Part shown: in pieces, positions 23,718 to 32,646 of the stretch | Layout of the letters: each line of letters begins with the position of its first letter | How positions within the stretch are numbered: position 1 is the first letter of the stretch | Source of the DNA: Acidimicrobiaceae bacterium | Lineage (GTDB): Bacteria; Actinomycetota; Acidimicrobiia; Acidimicrobiales; RAAP-2 | Assembly: GCA_003141815.1 (NCBI GenBank) | Contig: PLNQ01000112.1 | Location: forward strand, 1-35,871 | Length of the DNA stretch: 35,871 nucleotides | Reading direction: 5' to 3' | Translations under genes and position numbers: made by a program | The notes under the pieces: generated by a model | Database searches by the model: none | What the model was told of the DNA's origin: nothing | What the model saw: the letters and a program-made list of their open reading frames with translations, nothing else

Positions 23718-24722
23718 ATGGCTTTAGACGTCGCGCTTGACATTGGCACCTCGAACACGCGCCTGGCGACCAGTCAGCGCGGCGTCTTATTCGACGAACC
23801 TACGATGGTCGCCATCGACACGAACTCCGGTGTCGTCGTCGAAGTCGGCCACGGCGCACTCGAACTCGTCGGTCGCACGTCACGTCACGTCGTCGTGTTT
23901 CGACCCTTCAATCAAGGCGCCACCGTCGACTTCGACGTCACGGCGCGACTCATCGAGGCACTCTTCGATCGTGCTGGCGTCTCCAAGTTGAGCCGCGCGC
24001 GCGTCGTCATGAGCGTCCCTTCTTTAGCGACGGCCATTGAACGACGCGCACTTCGCCAGGCCGCCATTCAAGCTGGTGCGCGCGAGGTGTCGTTAGTGGA
24101 AGCGCCCCTCGCCGCCGCGATTGGCCTCGGACTACCGGTCCAAGATCCCATCGGATCGGCCGTGACCCTCATGGGCGCGGGCGCGTCCGAGGCGGCGGTC
24201 ATCTCGCTTGGGGGCATCGTCACCGGTGGAGCGCGTCGAATCGGTGGCAACGACGTGGACGCGGCCATCGCGACGTCGCTACGACTCAACGTGGGCGTCG
24301 TCGTGGCCCCCTCCGTCGTCGAGATGCTCAAATGCACACTCGCTTCCGCACTCGGACGAACGACGGGACTCGTCGAAGTCGTACTCGCGCGCAGCGTGGA
24401 CCGAGGTGATCCCGTCGAAGTCGAAGTGAGCGCGGATTTGGTGAACGCGGCGGTGCACGACGTACTCAACTCGACGATTCGCATGATCGAAGAGTGCCTC
24501 AGTGACACGCCGCCCGACCTCTCTCAGGACGTCAGCGCGCGAGGCATGACCCTGGTCGGCGGACACGCCAACTTGAGCGACGTCGCCGAACTCGTCGCCA
24601 CGGCAACGGGGGTAGAGGTCAGCGTGGCTCCGCAGGCCGACCTCGTCGTCATCCAGGGACTGCAGGCCTGTCTCGAGGAGATGGCCTCACTGCACGCGTT
24701 GTTCCGTAGCGCCGACCGTTAG
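23718..24722 (+). CDS. MreB-like actin-family protein with altered phosphate-2 loop
   Basis: A 334-aa actin-fold protein of the MreB group, which forms membrane-bound filaments guiding wall synthesis. Phosphate-1 is intact (LDIGTSNTRLA, near the N-terminus), followed by FDEPTMVAID, the VVMSVPS strand and LVEAPLAAAIGLGLPV. The phosphate-2 loop, normally VDIGGGTTEVAVISLGG, reads TLMGAGASEAAVISLGG: the conserved Asp and the GGT are gone. The adenosine region is also weakened (GMTLVGGHANLSDV for GIFLTGGGSLL). Nucleotide hydrolysis may be slow or lost. Start ATG 23718 has no ribosome binding site. Its stop overlaps the convergent HEAT gene stop by two bases. No mreC, mreD or rodA is in the window. 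Confidence 0.85.
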   Translation: MALDVALDIGTSNTRLATSQRGVLFDEPTMVAIDTNSGVVVEVGHGALELVGRTSRHVVVFRPFNQGATVDFDVTARLIEALFDRAGVSKLSRARVVMSVPSLATAIERRALRQAAIQAGAREVSLVEAPLAAAIGLGLPVQDPIGSAVTLMGAGASEAAVISLGGIVTGGARRIGGNDVDAAIATSLRLNVGVVVAPSVVEMLKCTLASALGRTTGLVEVVLARSVDRGDPVEVEVSADLVNAAVHDVLNSTIRMIEECLSDTPPDLSQDVSARGMTLVGGHANLSDVAELVATATGVEVSVAPQADLVVIQGLQACLEEMASLHALFRSADR

Positions 24723-25351
24723 TCGTCGGTACGTCGAAGCTGCGTGACCGCCGAGCGGACCTGCCAGTCACGGTCCTCGCCGGCTTCGTCGAGCGCGGCG
24801 TCGATATCGGGGCCCTCGAAGTTCGCGAGCGCCACGATGGCCCGACGACGGATCGGCGGCTTGTCTTTCAGCGACGCGATGATGGTCGATCGTGCCCGGT
24901 CGTCGCCGATGGCGCCGAGCGCGGCGATGGCCGACTCACGACAGCGCGCGTCGTCGTGGTCTTTGGCGACATTACAGAGGGTCTGCACTGCGTTGACGTC
25001 GAGGTGCTCACCGAGCGCGAAGGCGGCGCCCTCGACCACGAGTGCGTCCTCGTCGCCGAGCATGCCTTCGACTTCGACTAGCACGGATTTATCCTCCAGT
25101 GGCGCGTGTGCCAACTGCTGGAGCGCGTCGCGACGAACTTCGACGTCGCTGTCGCGTAGCGCTCGGAGCCAGAGGTCGGTCGCCATAAGTGATTGGCGCA
25201 CTAGTCCGCGAAGCGCCAGCACGCGACGCCGCGTGATGGGCGATTCGACGTTGGCCATCAGCAGCGCGGTACCCTCCGCACTTGGAGACAAACTCGCGCG
25301 TAAGAAATCGTTTTCGAAGGGCTCAACTATCGTGGTCTCATCACTAGTCAC
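24719..25351 (-). CDS. HEAT-repeat protein
   Basis: A 210-aa soluble all-helical protein made of about five HEAT-type helical pairs. The repeat signature recurs: DSDVEVRRDALQQLAH, DEDALVVEGAAFALGE, DDARCRESAIAALGAIGDD, KPPIRRRAIVALANF and DRDWQVRSAVTQLRR. Such solenoids are protein-interaction scaffolds; a lyase role (PBS-lyase-like) is not supported without a partner phycobiliprotein. The start is GTG 25351, giving a 36-base divergent spacing to the PDZ-Lon gene. Longer upstream starts would run through that gene's promoter and coding start. It sits between MreB-like and membrane-protease genes, so an adaptor role there is a guess. Confidence 0.78.
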   Translation of the reverse strand: MTSDETTIVEPFENDFLRASLSPSAEGTALLMANVESPITRRRVLALRGLVRQSLMATDLWLRALRDSDVEVRRDALQQLAHAPLEDKSVLVEVEGMLGDEDALVVEGAAFALGEHLDVNAVQTLCNVAKDHDDARCRESAIAALGAIGDDRARSTIIASLKDKPPIRRRAIVALANFEGPDIDAALDEAGEDRDWQVRSAVTQLRRTDD

Positions 25352-25387
25352 GACCCCATTCCAGCACGACAGGGAACTCGTCGGTGG

Positions 25388-26488
25388 TTGAGCAAGTTTT
25401 ACGTAATCGTTCCAATCGTCGTCGGGCTCTTGATCGTGCTCGGAACCAGGAACACCAACGACTACCTGATCTCGCCGGGCAACGCGACGCCGGTCGCGCC
25501 ACTCGTGAAGATCCACGGTGTTGCGACGAACCCCACGCACGACGAGATCATGCTCGCCGACGTGTATGAGCAGCAGTTGAACTATTTTGGTTGGATCAAG
25601 GCGCACTTTCAGTCCCATGTGCAGATCATCACGGCCAGCCAACTCGTGGAACCGGGCATTCCACTCGACGAACTCCTCTCGCAAGGTTTTCTTCAGATGA
25701 GTGATGCCAAACAGGCCGCCGAAACGGCCGCCTTCCGCGCGGTTGGTTGGTCGGTCCCGGCGACAAGAACGGGCACGGTGGTGACGGCCGTCGTCGCGCC
25801 ATCACCGGCGAGGTCGGCCGGCGTGCATGTTGGCGACGAGATCGTTGGCGTCAACAACACGACGATTCGTTCGGGTTGTCAACTCATCGCTTCCGTGCAC
25901 TCGCTCGCGCCCGGCACGGCGTTGACATTGCACGTGCACGCCGTGAAGATCTCGAACTCCGGCGTGTTGACGTACGGGGCGTCGATTATCGTGAAAGTCG
26001 CCACGGCGAAAGCACCCGCGAACGTCGCAAGTTCCGGGTGCCCCGGGGTGACGGGGGTCGACCGCTCGTACCTCGGCGTCGCCGTCGAGGATGGCTTCAG
26101 TTACAAATTGCCCGCGACCGTCTCGATCAACACCGCAAGTATTGGCGGCCCCTCGGCCGGACTCGCGATGACGTTGACGCTCATTAACGAACTGACGCGC
26201 GGCTCTTTGACCGGCCACCACGTCATCGCCGTCACCGGTACCATCGACGCTCAAGGCAACGTCGGACCAGTCGGCGGCGTCGAGCAAAAGGCCGTAGCGG
26301 TGGCTCGCGCGGGGGCGTCGTACTTCTTCGTACCCGATAGTGGTGGCGACGTCGCGGCTGCGCGCGACGCGCGCCAAACGGGCCTCAAAATAATTCCTGT
26401 CACGACGCTTCAGCAGGTCCTGAGCGAACTGCGCTCACTCGGGGGCGCCAAACCCCAGCCCGTTACTAAGCCGTCCTCAGCGTTGTAA
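25388..26488 (+). CDS. Membrane-anchored PDZ-Lon (S16) protease, YlbL/Rv3194c type
   Basis: A 366-aa predicted extracytoplasmic serine protease. One N-terminal membrane helix (FYVIVPIVVGLLIVLG), a PDZ domain at about 115-195 (GVHVGDEIVGVNNTTI), and a Lon-type proteolytic domain at about 230-350. The Ser-Lys dyad is intact: Ser256 in GGPSAGLAM and Lys301 in GGVEQKAVAV, 45 residues apart as expected for S16. There is no ATPase domain, which is normal for this family. The start is TTG 25388, about ten bases after AGGGAAC. Its neighbours include an HtrA-like and a DUF2342-like protein that have lost their own catalytic residues, so it is the only clearly active protease of the block. Confidence 0.9.
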   Translation: MSKFYVIVPIVVGLLIVLGTRNTNDYLISPGNATPVAPLVKIHGVATNPTHDEIMLADVYEQQLNYFGWIKAHFQSHVQIITASQLVEPGIPLDELLSQGFLQMSDAKQAAETAAFRAVGWSVPATRTGTVVTAVVAPSPARSAGVHVGDEIVGVNNTTIRSGCQLIASVHSLAPGTALTLHVHAVKISNSGVLTYGASIIVKVATAKAPANVASSGCPGVTGVDRSYLGVAVEDGFSYKLPATVSINTASIGGPSAGLAMTLTLINELTRGSLTGHHVIAVTGTIDAQGNVGPVGGVEQKAVAVARAGASYFFVPDSGGDVAAARDARQTGLKIIPVTTLQQVLSELRSLGGAKPQPVTKPSSAL

Positions 26489-26526
26489 GCCAAAATATAG
26501 GTTCGCCACGCCGTAGTCTTGAAGGA

Positions 26527-28194
26527 ATGGACGACCGTCGAATAACCTCTACGACGCGCCCGTCGTCGTCCGATATCGTTCGGATGAACTTCACGACGGT
26601 GCGAAAAGGCGGGCTGGACCCGAACGAAGTCCGCTTGCACCTCGAGGCCGCGGCGCGCGAGATGGGTCACCTCGAGAACCGAGTTCGCGAACTCCAAGAG
26701 CAGGTCAACGAGGCCCAGCGCAAAGCCGCGAATCCTACCTTTGATGAGGCGACACTCACGGCCGCCCTCGGCGCGCAGAGTGCCGCGATCCTTCGCTCCT
26801 CGCACGAAGAAGCCGGGCGCGTCACCGCCGAGGCCCAAGAGCGCAGCGCCCAGGTCTTCACCGAGACCCAACAGCGCAGCGCCAGTCACCTCATCGAAGC
26901 GCAAGAGCGCGCGACGGCGTTGATTACTGAAGCCGAGAACACCGGGGCCACAATCGATCACGACGCTCGTTTGGCGGCCGAGCGACTCATCGACTCTGCC
27001 AAGGTCAACGGCGAGGCACTCGTCGATCGCGCGAGGGAGCAGGGCCGCGCGATTGTCGAACAGTCGAATGAGGCGCGCCGCAACGTACTCAACGACCTCG
27101 CGATTAAGCGAAAAGCGCTGCATCTTCAGATCGAACAGCTGCGCGCGGCGCGTGACACGTTAGGCTCTTTCATAGCAACAGTGCGTCTTCAGGTTGATGA
27201 CGTGTTGTCTGGAATAAACGGTTCCGACGAGGTCGCCCGCGGCGCCGCACTCGAGGCGCTGCGAATGCAGCCCGCGGCGCCGGAACCTACCGAAGAGGAG
27301 CTGCTGGCTGGCACGCCTCTACGTGAAGTGCCCGACGCTGCGCTTGAGACAGGAGAAGACGCCACGGTGACGAAGTCCCGATCACGCAAGCCGCCCAAGA
27401 GCGCCGCGCCCGTCGAAGAGTCACTGTTAGAGGACGACCCGTCCGGTACGGACGTCGTGAACGAGATCTTCGCTCGACTTCGTAAGGCCACTCTCGAAGA
27501 GCGGGGTGTCACGATACCGCCGCCCAAAAAGGCGGCCGCGCACAAACCCGAAACGCCCGTTGGCGTGCTCTTTCGCCGTCGCGACGCGGCGCTCGAAGAG
27601 TCGCTCGCGGTCCTGACGCGTCGAGTCAAGCGCGCGCTCCAAGACGACCAGAACATCATGCTCGAACGTCTGCGCGGTGTAAAGGCGATGATCACCACCG
27701 AACTCGAGGACGAGCACGACCAGCGCTCTCGTTACGCCGAGGCCGCCTTTGAGGCTCTCGAACATGCCGCCCAAGCAGGCGTGCAGTTCGCACGCGAAGA
27801 GGGCGGGGCTGCGGGTGCGAACGTCGAGAAGCAGTCGTTAGAAGATTGTGCTGCGGATCTCGCGGTCACCATCGTGTTAGCGCTGCGCAAGCGTATCCTC
27901 TCCGATAGCAGTGGTGACGGGCCCGAGCGCGTGAACGCGGCGTACCGCGAGTGGCGTGGTGCGCGCGTCGAACGACTCTGCACCGATGCGGCGCGACGAG
28001 CCTTCCACCTCGGTGTCGTGACGGCGTCCGTGGGACGATCGATTCGATTCTTTGCCGCGCCGAACGACGCGCCGTGCGACTTGTGTTCGCACGACTCTGA
28101 GACCGGTGAACGCATCGCGGGAGAGAAGTTTCCCAGTGGTTCTCCGTACCCACCGTTGCACGCGGGCTGCGCCTGCACTGTCGTACCCGTATAA
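26527..28194 (+). CDS. DivIVA-like coiled-coil protein with phage Mu F-like C-terminal tail
   Basis: A 555-aa protein. Residues about 15-65 look like a DivIVA N-terminal domain (VRKGGLDPNEVRLHLEAAA, then coiled coil LENRVRELQEQV), which in other proteins binds curved membrane at poles and septa. A long Ala/Glu/Arg coiled coil runs to about 230, then a low-complexity acidic linker, then a second helical region. The last 40 residues hold C517-DL-C520, H522 and PLHAGCAC (H545, C548, C550), the arrangement seen at the end of phage head-morphogenesis proteins of the Mu F/SPP1 gp7 type, probably a zinc site. I infer a cell-pole scaffold with a domain borrowed from a phage protein. It lies between the PDZ-Lon and UPF0182 genes, all on one strand. 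Confidence 0.7.
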   Translation: MDDRRITSTTRPSSSDIVRMNFTTVRKGGLDPNEVRLHLEAAAREMGHLENRVRELQEQVNEAQRKAANPTFDEATLTAALGAQSAAILRSSHEEAGRVTAEAQERSAQVFTETQQRSASHLIEAQERATALITEAENTGATIDHDARLAAERLIDSAKVNGEALVDRAREQGRAIVEQSNEARRNVLNDLAIKRKALHLQIEQLRAARDTLGSFIATVRLQVDDVLSGINGSDEVARGAALEALRMQPAAPEPTEEELLAGTPLREVPDAALETGEDATVTKSRSRKPPKSAAPVEESLLEDDPSGTDVVNEIFARLRKATLEERGVTIPPPKKAAAHKPETPVGVLFRRRDAALEESLAVLTRRVKRALQDDQNIMLERLRGVKAMITTELEDEHDQRSRYAEAAFEALEHAAQAGVQFAREEGGAAGANVEKQSLEDCAADLAVTIVLALRKRILSDSSGDGPERVNAAYREWRGARVERLCTDAARRAFHLGVVTASVGRSIRFFAAPNDAPCDLCSHDSETGERIAGEKFPSGSPYPPLHAGCACTVVPV

Positions 28195-28214
28195 GAAAGT
28201 CGTAGGCTCGTCCC

Positions 28215-31112
28215 GTGCGCAGTCCCACCGACGTCCCTCAACGACCGCGTCGCCTCGGACGATTGTCACGGCGGTTCTGGATTGGGCTGATTGTCGTGGT
28301 CTTGCTGGTGGGTTTTCTCTCGCTGCGCAATCTGGCGGTCCTTTGGACTGATCAGATGTGGTTCTCGTCGGTCGGGTTCTCGAGCGTCTTTTCGACGCTG
28401 TTCTTCGTCAAGGTCGGACTCGGCTTCACCTTCGGCGCGATCTTTTTCTTCATCATGTGGGGCAATCTGTTGCTCACCGACCGATTCGGCGCGCGGGACC
28501 TCTCCTTCGAGCCCGAGGACGAGGTCGTGCGACGCTTCCAGAACGTCGTACGCCCCTACGCCAAGCGCGTCTACGCCGCAATCGCGCTGATCATGGGCCT
28601 CGTCGCGGGGTTGAACGCCACGGGTCAGTGGCAGAAGTACCTGCTCTTCTCGCACGCTCAGTCGTTTCACCAGGTAGATCCGGTCTTTCACAAAGACCTC
28701 GGGTTCTACATCTTCACTCTTCCTTTCGTGTCCTACGTCGTCACGTGGTTCCTCGTCGTCTTGATATTCGCCTTGCTGGTCACGACGGGCTTTCACTTCT
28801 TGAACGGTGGCATCCGCACCACGCGCGTGACGCCGCGCGTCGCGCCTCGGGTGAAGGCCCACCTCTCGGTGATCGGCGCCGCTATCGCGCTCATGAAGGC
28901 GGCCGGTTACCTCATCGCCAAGTGGGAGCTCGTCAACTCCAGCAACGGCTACGTCCAGGGCGCGACGTACACGGACATCCACGCGCGCATGCCGGCGCTG
29001 ACCATCCTCTTCTATCTGTCACTGGCCGCGACCGTGATCCTTCTCTACAACGTGCGCTCGAGGGGATGGTCTCTGCCGGTCGTCGCCGTGGGCCTGTGGG
29101 CCTTCGTGGCGCTCGTCATCGGCGTGCTCTATCCGACGTTCCTCCAAGCCTTGAAGGTGAGCCCCAACCAGCAGTCGCTCGAGTCGCCGTACATCCAGAG
29201 AAACATCACCGCGACGCGCGCGGCCTTCGGTCTCGACAAGGTGCAGGATCATACCTTCGCCGGTTCGACGTCGATTACCCAATCCCAGATCAAGGGCAAC
29301 ATGTTGACGTTGAACAACATTCGCCTATGGGACCCGTCGAGCAAAATCTCCCTCGAGACGGTGACGCGGCGTCAGTCGATTCGTTCGTACTACAACTTCA
29401 CGACGTTGTCCGTGGATCGTTACTTCGTCAACGGCAAGTTGACGCCGGTTCTCATCGGCGCTCGCCAACTCAACTCCAACAACCTGCCCTCGCAGAGTTG
29501 GGTGAACCAGCACCTGCAGTACACCCACGGCATCGGTGCCGCGGTGGTGGCGGCCAACCAGGTCGACCCGTCGACGGGCAATCCGATCTTCGACATCTCG
29601 AACGTGCCGCCTCTCTCTACAAACGGTCTGCCGCTCTTGACCCAGCCCGATATCTACTTCGGCATTGGCTACAACGGCTGGGTCGTCGCGAACTCGAAAC
29701 AGCCCGAACTTGACTACCAGGTGAATACGGGCAAGAACGCCGGCACCCCCGTCGAGACGCACTACACGAGCACCGGCGGTGTTCCGGTCGGCACCATCTT
29801 CTCGCGACTCGCGCTCGCGCTACGCCTCGGTGACTTCAACTTCCTGATCTCGAATCAGATCGACGCGAAGAGTCGCGTGCTCTTCGTGCGTGACGTAAAG
29901 CAGATGGCCCAAAAGGCCGCGCCCTTCCTCACGTTCGACTCCCAGCCCTACGCCGTCGTCGCCAACGGTGAATTGCAGTACGTCCTCGACGGCTACACGA
30001 CGACGTCCCAATACCCCTACAGCGAAGACGCCAATCAGCTCGGCATCAGCACCGGGGGACTGCCCGGAAGCTTCAACTACGCGCGCAACTCCGTGAAGGT
30101 CGTCGTCAACGCCTACACCGGCGCAATGACGTTCTACGCGAACGACCCCAACGACCCGATCCTGAAGGCCTACCGTTCGGCCTTCCCGACGCTGTTCCAA
30201 CCCCTGAGTGCCATGCCTTCGACCATTCGCACGCACCTGCGCTACCCAGGTGACCTCTTCTCGGTTCAGGCCGCGACGTTCGGGCGTTACCACATCACCT
30301 CCGCGACGGCCTTCTACTCCGCGTCGGACCGCTGGCAGATCTCGCCCACGACGGGGGCTGGTTCTCCCTCACAAGCGCTCGCGCGCACCTCGACGCTCAA
30401 CAAAGCTGGCGACGTTATCTCCACGTCGTTTTCCGCGATGAGCCCTGTCTTTCAGGTTGGTTCGCTACCGAACCAGAACAAACAACAGTTGCTCGAGTCG
30501 GTCGACTACGTGCCAGCAGGTAACTCCTCGACGGTGCAGAGTCTGACGGGCTTCATGATCGCCACGAGTGACCCCAACAACTACGGGCAGCTCAGTGTCT
30601 ACGAGACCCCTCGCGGGACGACGGTGACCGGGCCGTTGCAAGCCGACTCGGAGATTCAACAGACCTCCAAGGTCAGTTCGATCATCACGCCCCTCGACCA
30701 ACACGGCTCCAGCGTCATCCTGGGTAACAACCTCACGGTGCCCCTCGACTCGAGCGTGCTTTACATTCGCCCGCTCTACGTCACGAGTACGGCGAACCCG
30801 ATGCCGCAGTTGCGCTACGTCATCGCGGTCTTCAACCAAGACGTCGGAATCGAGCCGACGTTGGCAGGTGCACTGTCCGACGTGTTCGGGGCCAACGTCA
30901 CGGGCATCGCCAACTCGAACCCGGGCAACGGAGGCGGATCGGGCACTACGAACAAGGGCGCGATCGTCGCTTCGTATTTACAGCGGGCCTCGGTGGACTA
31001 CACAAACGCGCAGACCGCGTTGGCTAGCGGAGACCTCGGGCTCTACCAAAAAGACGTCAACGCCATGAATCAGCAGTTGAAGCTGGCCCAGAACGCGCTC
31101 AACAAGGGCTAA
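28215..31112 (+). CDS. UPF0182 family large membrane protein (Rv3193c type)
   Basis: A 965-aa integral membrane protein. Seven hydrophobic helices lie in the first 320 residues (beginning RFWIGLIVVVLLVGFLSLR, with WTDQMWFSSVGFSSVF between the first two), followed by a large extracytoplasmic domain. The family segments VLYPTFLQ, SPNQQSLESPYIQRNI and the Tyr-rich YVLDGYTTTSQYPYS are present. Function is unknown; it is a hallmark of actinobacteria and some cyanobacteria and is adjacent to the PDZ-Lon protease in mycobacteria too. A Gly/Asn linker at about 895-910 and a final helical tail (DYTNAQTALASGDLGLYQKD) end it. GTG 28215 is 20 bases after the previous stop. Confidence 0.92.
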   Translation: MRSPTDVPQRPRRLGRLSRRFWIGLIVVVLLVGFLSLRNLAVLWTDQMWFSSVGFSSVFSTLFFVKVGLGFTFGAIFFFIMWGNLLLTDRFGARDLSFEPEDEVVRRFQNVVRPYAKRVYAAIALIMGLVAGLNATGQWQKYLLFSHAQSFHQVDPVFHKDLGFYIFTLPFVSYVVTWFLVVLIFALLVTTGFHFLNGGIRTTRVTPRVAPRVKAHLSVIGAAIALMKAAGYLIAKWELVNSSNGYVQGATYTDIHARMPALTILFYLSLAATVILLYNVRSRGWSLPVVAVGLWAFVALVIGVLYPTFLQALKVSPNQQSLESPYIQRNITATRAAFGLDKVQDHTFAGSTSITQSQIKGNMLTLNNIRLWDPSSKISLETVTRRQSIRSYYNFTTLSVDRYFVNGKLTPVLIGARQLNSNNLPSQSWVNQHLQYTHGIGAAVVAANQVDPSTGNPIFDISNVPPLSTNGLPLLTQPDIYFGIGYNGWVVANSKQPELDYQVNTGKNAGTPVETHYTSTGGVPVGTIFSRLALALRLGDFNFLISNQIDAKSRVLFVRDVKQMAQKAAPFLTFDSQPYAVVANGELQYVLDGYTTTSQYPYSEDANQLGISTGGLPGSFNYARNSVKVVVNAYTGAMTFYANDPNDPILKAYRSAFPTLFQPLSAMPSTIRTHLRYPGDLFSVQAATFGRYHITSATAFYSASDRWQISPTTGAGSPSQALARTSTLNKAGDVISTSFSAMSPVFQVGSLPNQNKQQLLESVDYVPAGNSSTVQSLTGFMIATSDPNNYGQLSVYETPRGTTVTGPLQADSEIQQTSKVSSIITPLDQHGSSVILGNNLTVPLDSSVLYIRPLYVTSTANPMPQLRYVIAVFNQDVGIEPTLAGALSDVFGANVTGIANSNPGNGGGSGTTNKGAIVASYLQRASVDYTNAQTALASGDLGLYQKDVNAMNQQLKLAQNALNKG

Positions 31113-31139
31113 CGAATCGTCTTTCGCCACGCTGTCGTT

Positions 31140-32531
31140 CTAGGAATCGTCTCGAGCGTCGAGGTGTCGAAAAGGATTGAGGAGCCCCTTCGGATCAAAA
31201 ACGTGCTTGATCTTGCGCTGAAGTTCGACGAGCGCCGGGTCCGCGAGCGCCAAGTACGGACCACGTTTGTCGACGCCGAGCCCGTGTTCTCCCGACACAG
31301 CGCCACCGAGGGCGAGGCCAGCGCGAAAGAGTTCGAGTAAGAATTCGTCACGCTTCTCCGCGTCGGGTTGGAAGACCGACAAGTGGACGTTGCCGTCACC
31401 GACGTGACCACAGCCCGCAACGAACGCGCCGTGACGCGTCGCCAGTTCACTGACGCTTTCGAGGAACGACGGCACGGTCGAGCGCGGGACGACCACGTCG
31501 ATGATGTCATTGGCTCCGGCGGCTTTCGCGAGCCAGAAGACTCGCTCGCGCGCTTCGATGAGTTGCGTCGCGGCGGCGCCCTCGAGCACGTACACGTCGA
31601 GCGCTCCGGCCTCCTCGACCAAGGCAGCCGCGGCCACAAGATCGCTCTCTAGCTGCTCGGGAGTTCTCGTCTCGAAGACGACGATAAGGTACGCCGCCGC
31701 CGCGTTAGCGACGTCGGGATTCACGCCGAGGTGAAGATCCGTGCCGCTCGACAGCGAGCTCATGGTGAGTACGTCGAGGTACTCGAGAATCGAGGGTGAG
31801 AGGCCTGAGGAAATCAGGGTGGGCACGACGCGCGTCACGGCCTGGAGATCGCTGAAGGGGACGAGCATGGTGGCGCTGTTCTCGAACACGGGCGAAAGTT
31901 TGAGCGTGACTTCGGTGACGAGCGCGAGCGTCCCTTCACTGCCGACGAGTAACTGCGTGAGGTCGTAGCCCGAAGAGGACTTCACGACCGGTCCGCCCGT
32001 CCGCAGCACGGTGCCGTCCATGAGGACCACCTCAAGGCCGAGGACGTGCTGGCGAGTCACGCCGTGGCGTACCGCGCGCATGCCCCCGGCGTTGGTGTTG
32101 ACGTTGCCGCCCAGCGAGCCAGAGAGTTCGCCGGGGTAGACGGGGTAGTGCAGCCCGGTGCCGAGTAACGCTTGGTTCAGTTCACGTAACGTGATGCCTG
32201 CTTGCACGACCGCGACGTGATCGCGTACGTCGATGCGAAGGACGGCGCGCATCTGGTCGAAGCAGATGACGAGGCCGCCGTTCACGGGCGTCACGCCACC
32301 CGAAAGTCCGGTGCCCGATCCACGCGGAGTCACGGGGACGTCGTGTCGATCGGCCCACGCCACGAGCTTCGCCACTTCTTCGCTCGAATGCGGTCGCACC
32401 ACGGCGAAGGGCTCGCGGTGGCGTTGGTGGAGTGACTCGTCGTGGAGGTCGCTCTCGGCGTGCGCGCCAGCGAAGGTCACGTCACCGTTGACGATCTCCT
32501 TGAGTTCGCCCTGTCGCTGGCTATCGTCCAT
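31140..32531 (-). CDS. FAD-linked oxidoreductase, GlcD/D-lactate dehydrogenase type
   Basis: A cytoplasmic flavoenzyme of 463 aa oxidising a 2-hydroxy acid such as glycolate or D-lactate. The FAD-binding domain shows VTPRGSGTGLSGG (about residues 70-82) and the YPGELSGSLGGNVNTNAGG pyrophosphate loop, then KSSSGYDLTQLLVGSEGTL. The C-terminal oxidase domain has the metal site GCGHVGDGNVH and SGEHGLGVDKR, ending with FDPKGLLNPFRHLD. Length is standard. No GlcE or GlcF partner is adjacent, so it is probably a stand-alone form. ATG 32531 was preferred over the GTG one codon upstream. It is convergent with the UPF0182 gene. Confidence 0.9.
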   Translation of the reverse strand: MDDSQRQGELKEIVNGDVTFAGAHAESDLHDESLHQRHREPFAVVRPHSSEEVAKLVAWADRHDVPVTPRGSGTGLSGGVTPVNGGLVICFDQMRAVLRIDVRDHVAVVQAGITLRELNQALLGTGLHYPVYPGELSGSLGGNVNTNAGGMRAVRHGVTRQHVLGLEVVLMDGTVLRTGGPVVKSSSGYDLTQLLVGSEGTLALVTEVTLKLSPVFENSATMLVPFSDLQAVTRVVPTLISSGLSPSILEYLDVLTMSSLSSGTDLHLGVNPDVANAAAAYLIVVFETRTPEQLESDLVAAAALVEEAGALDVYVLEGAAATQLIEARERVFWLAKAAGANDIIDVVVPRSTVPSFLESVSELATRHGAFVAGCGHVGDGNVHLSVFQPDAEKRDEFLLELFRAGLALGGAVSGEHGLGVDKRGPYLALADPALVELQRKIKHVFDPKGLLNPFRHLDARDDS

Positions 32532-32593
32532 CACCGACGAACCCTACTCTTTGGTCCCACAGCTCAGGTCGGGCATTTTCGTGGCGGACAACA

Positions 32594-32630
32594 ACGAGAC
32601 CCCCTCGAAGGAGGGGGTCTCGTATCGATC
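32594..32630 (-). terminator. Strong hairpin terminator of the secreted protein gene
   Basis: A perfect 13-bp stem (32594-32606 with 32611-32623) and a 4-base loop lie 23 bases downstream of the secreted-protein stop. On the minus strand it is followed by TGTTGT, a loose T-rich tail. It also separates that gene from the oxidoreductase gene on the same strand. Confidence 0.75.
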
Positions 32631-32646
32631 GCCTTACGCGATGGAG

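Noticed and set aside
28358-29713. Plus-strand open frame (451 codons) inside the UPF0182 gene
   Set aside because: Alternative frame of a well-recognised protein; no hydrophobic pattern or domain of its own.
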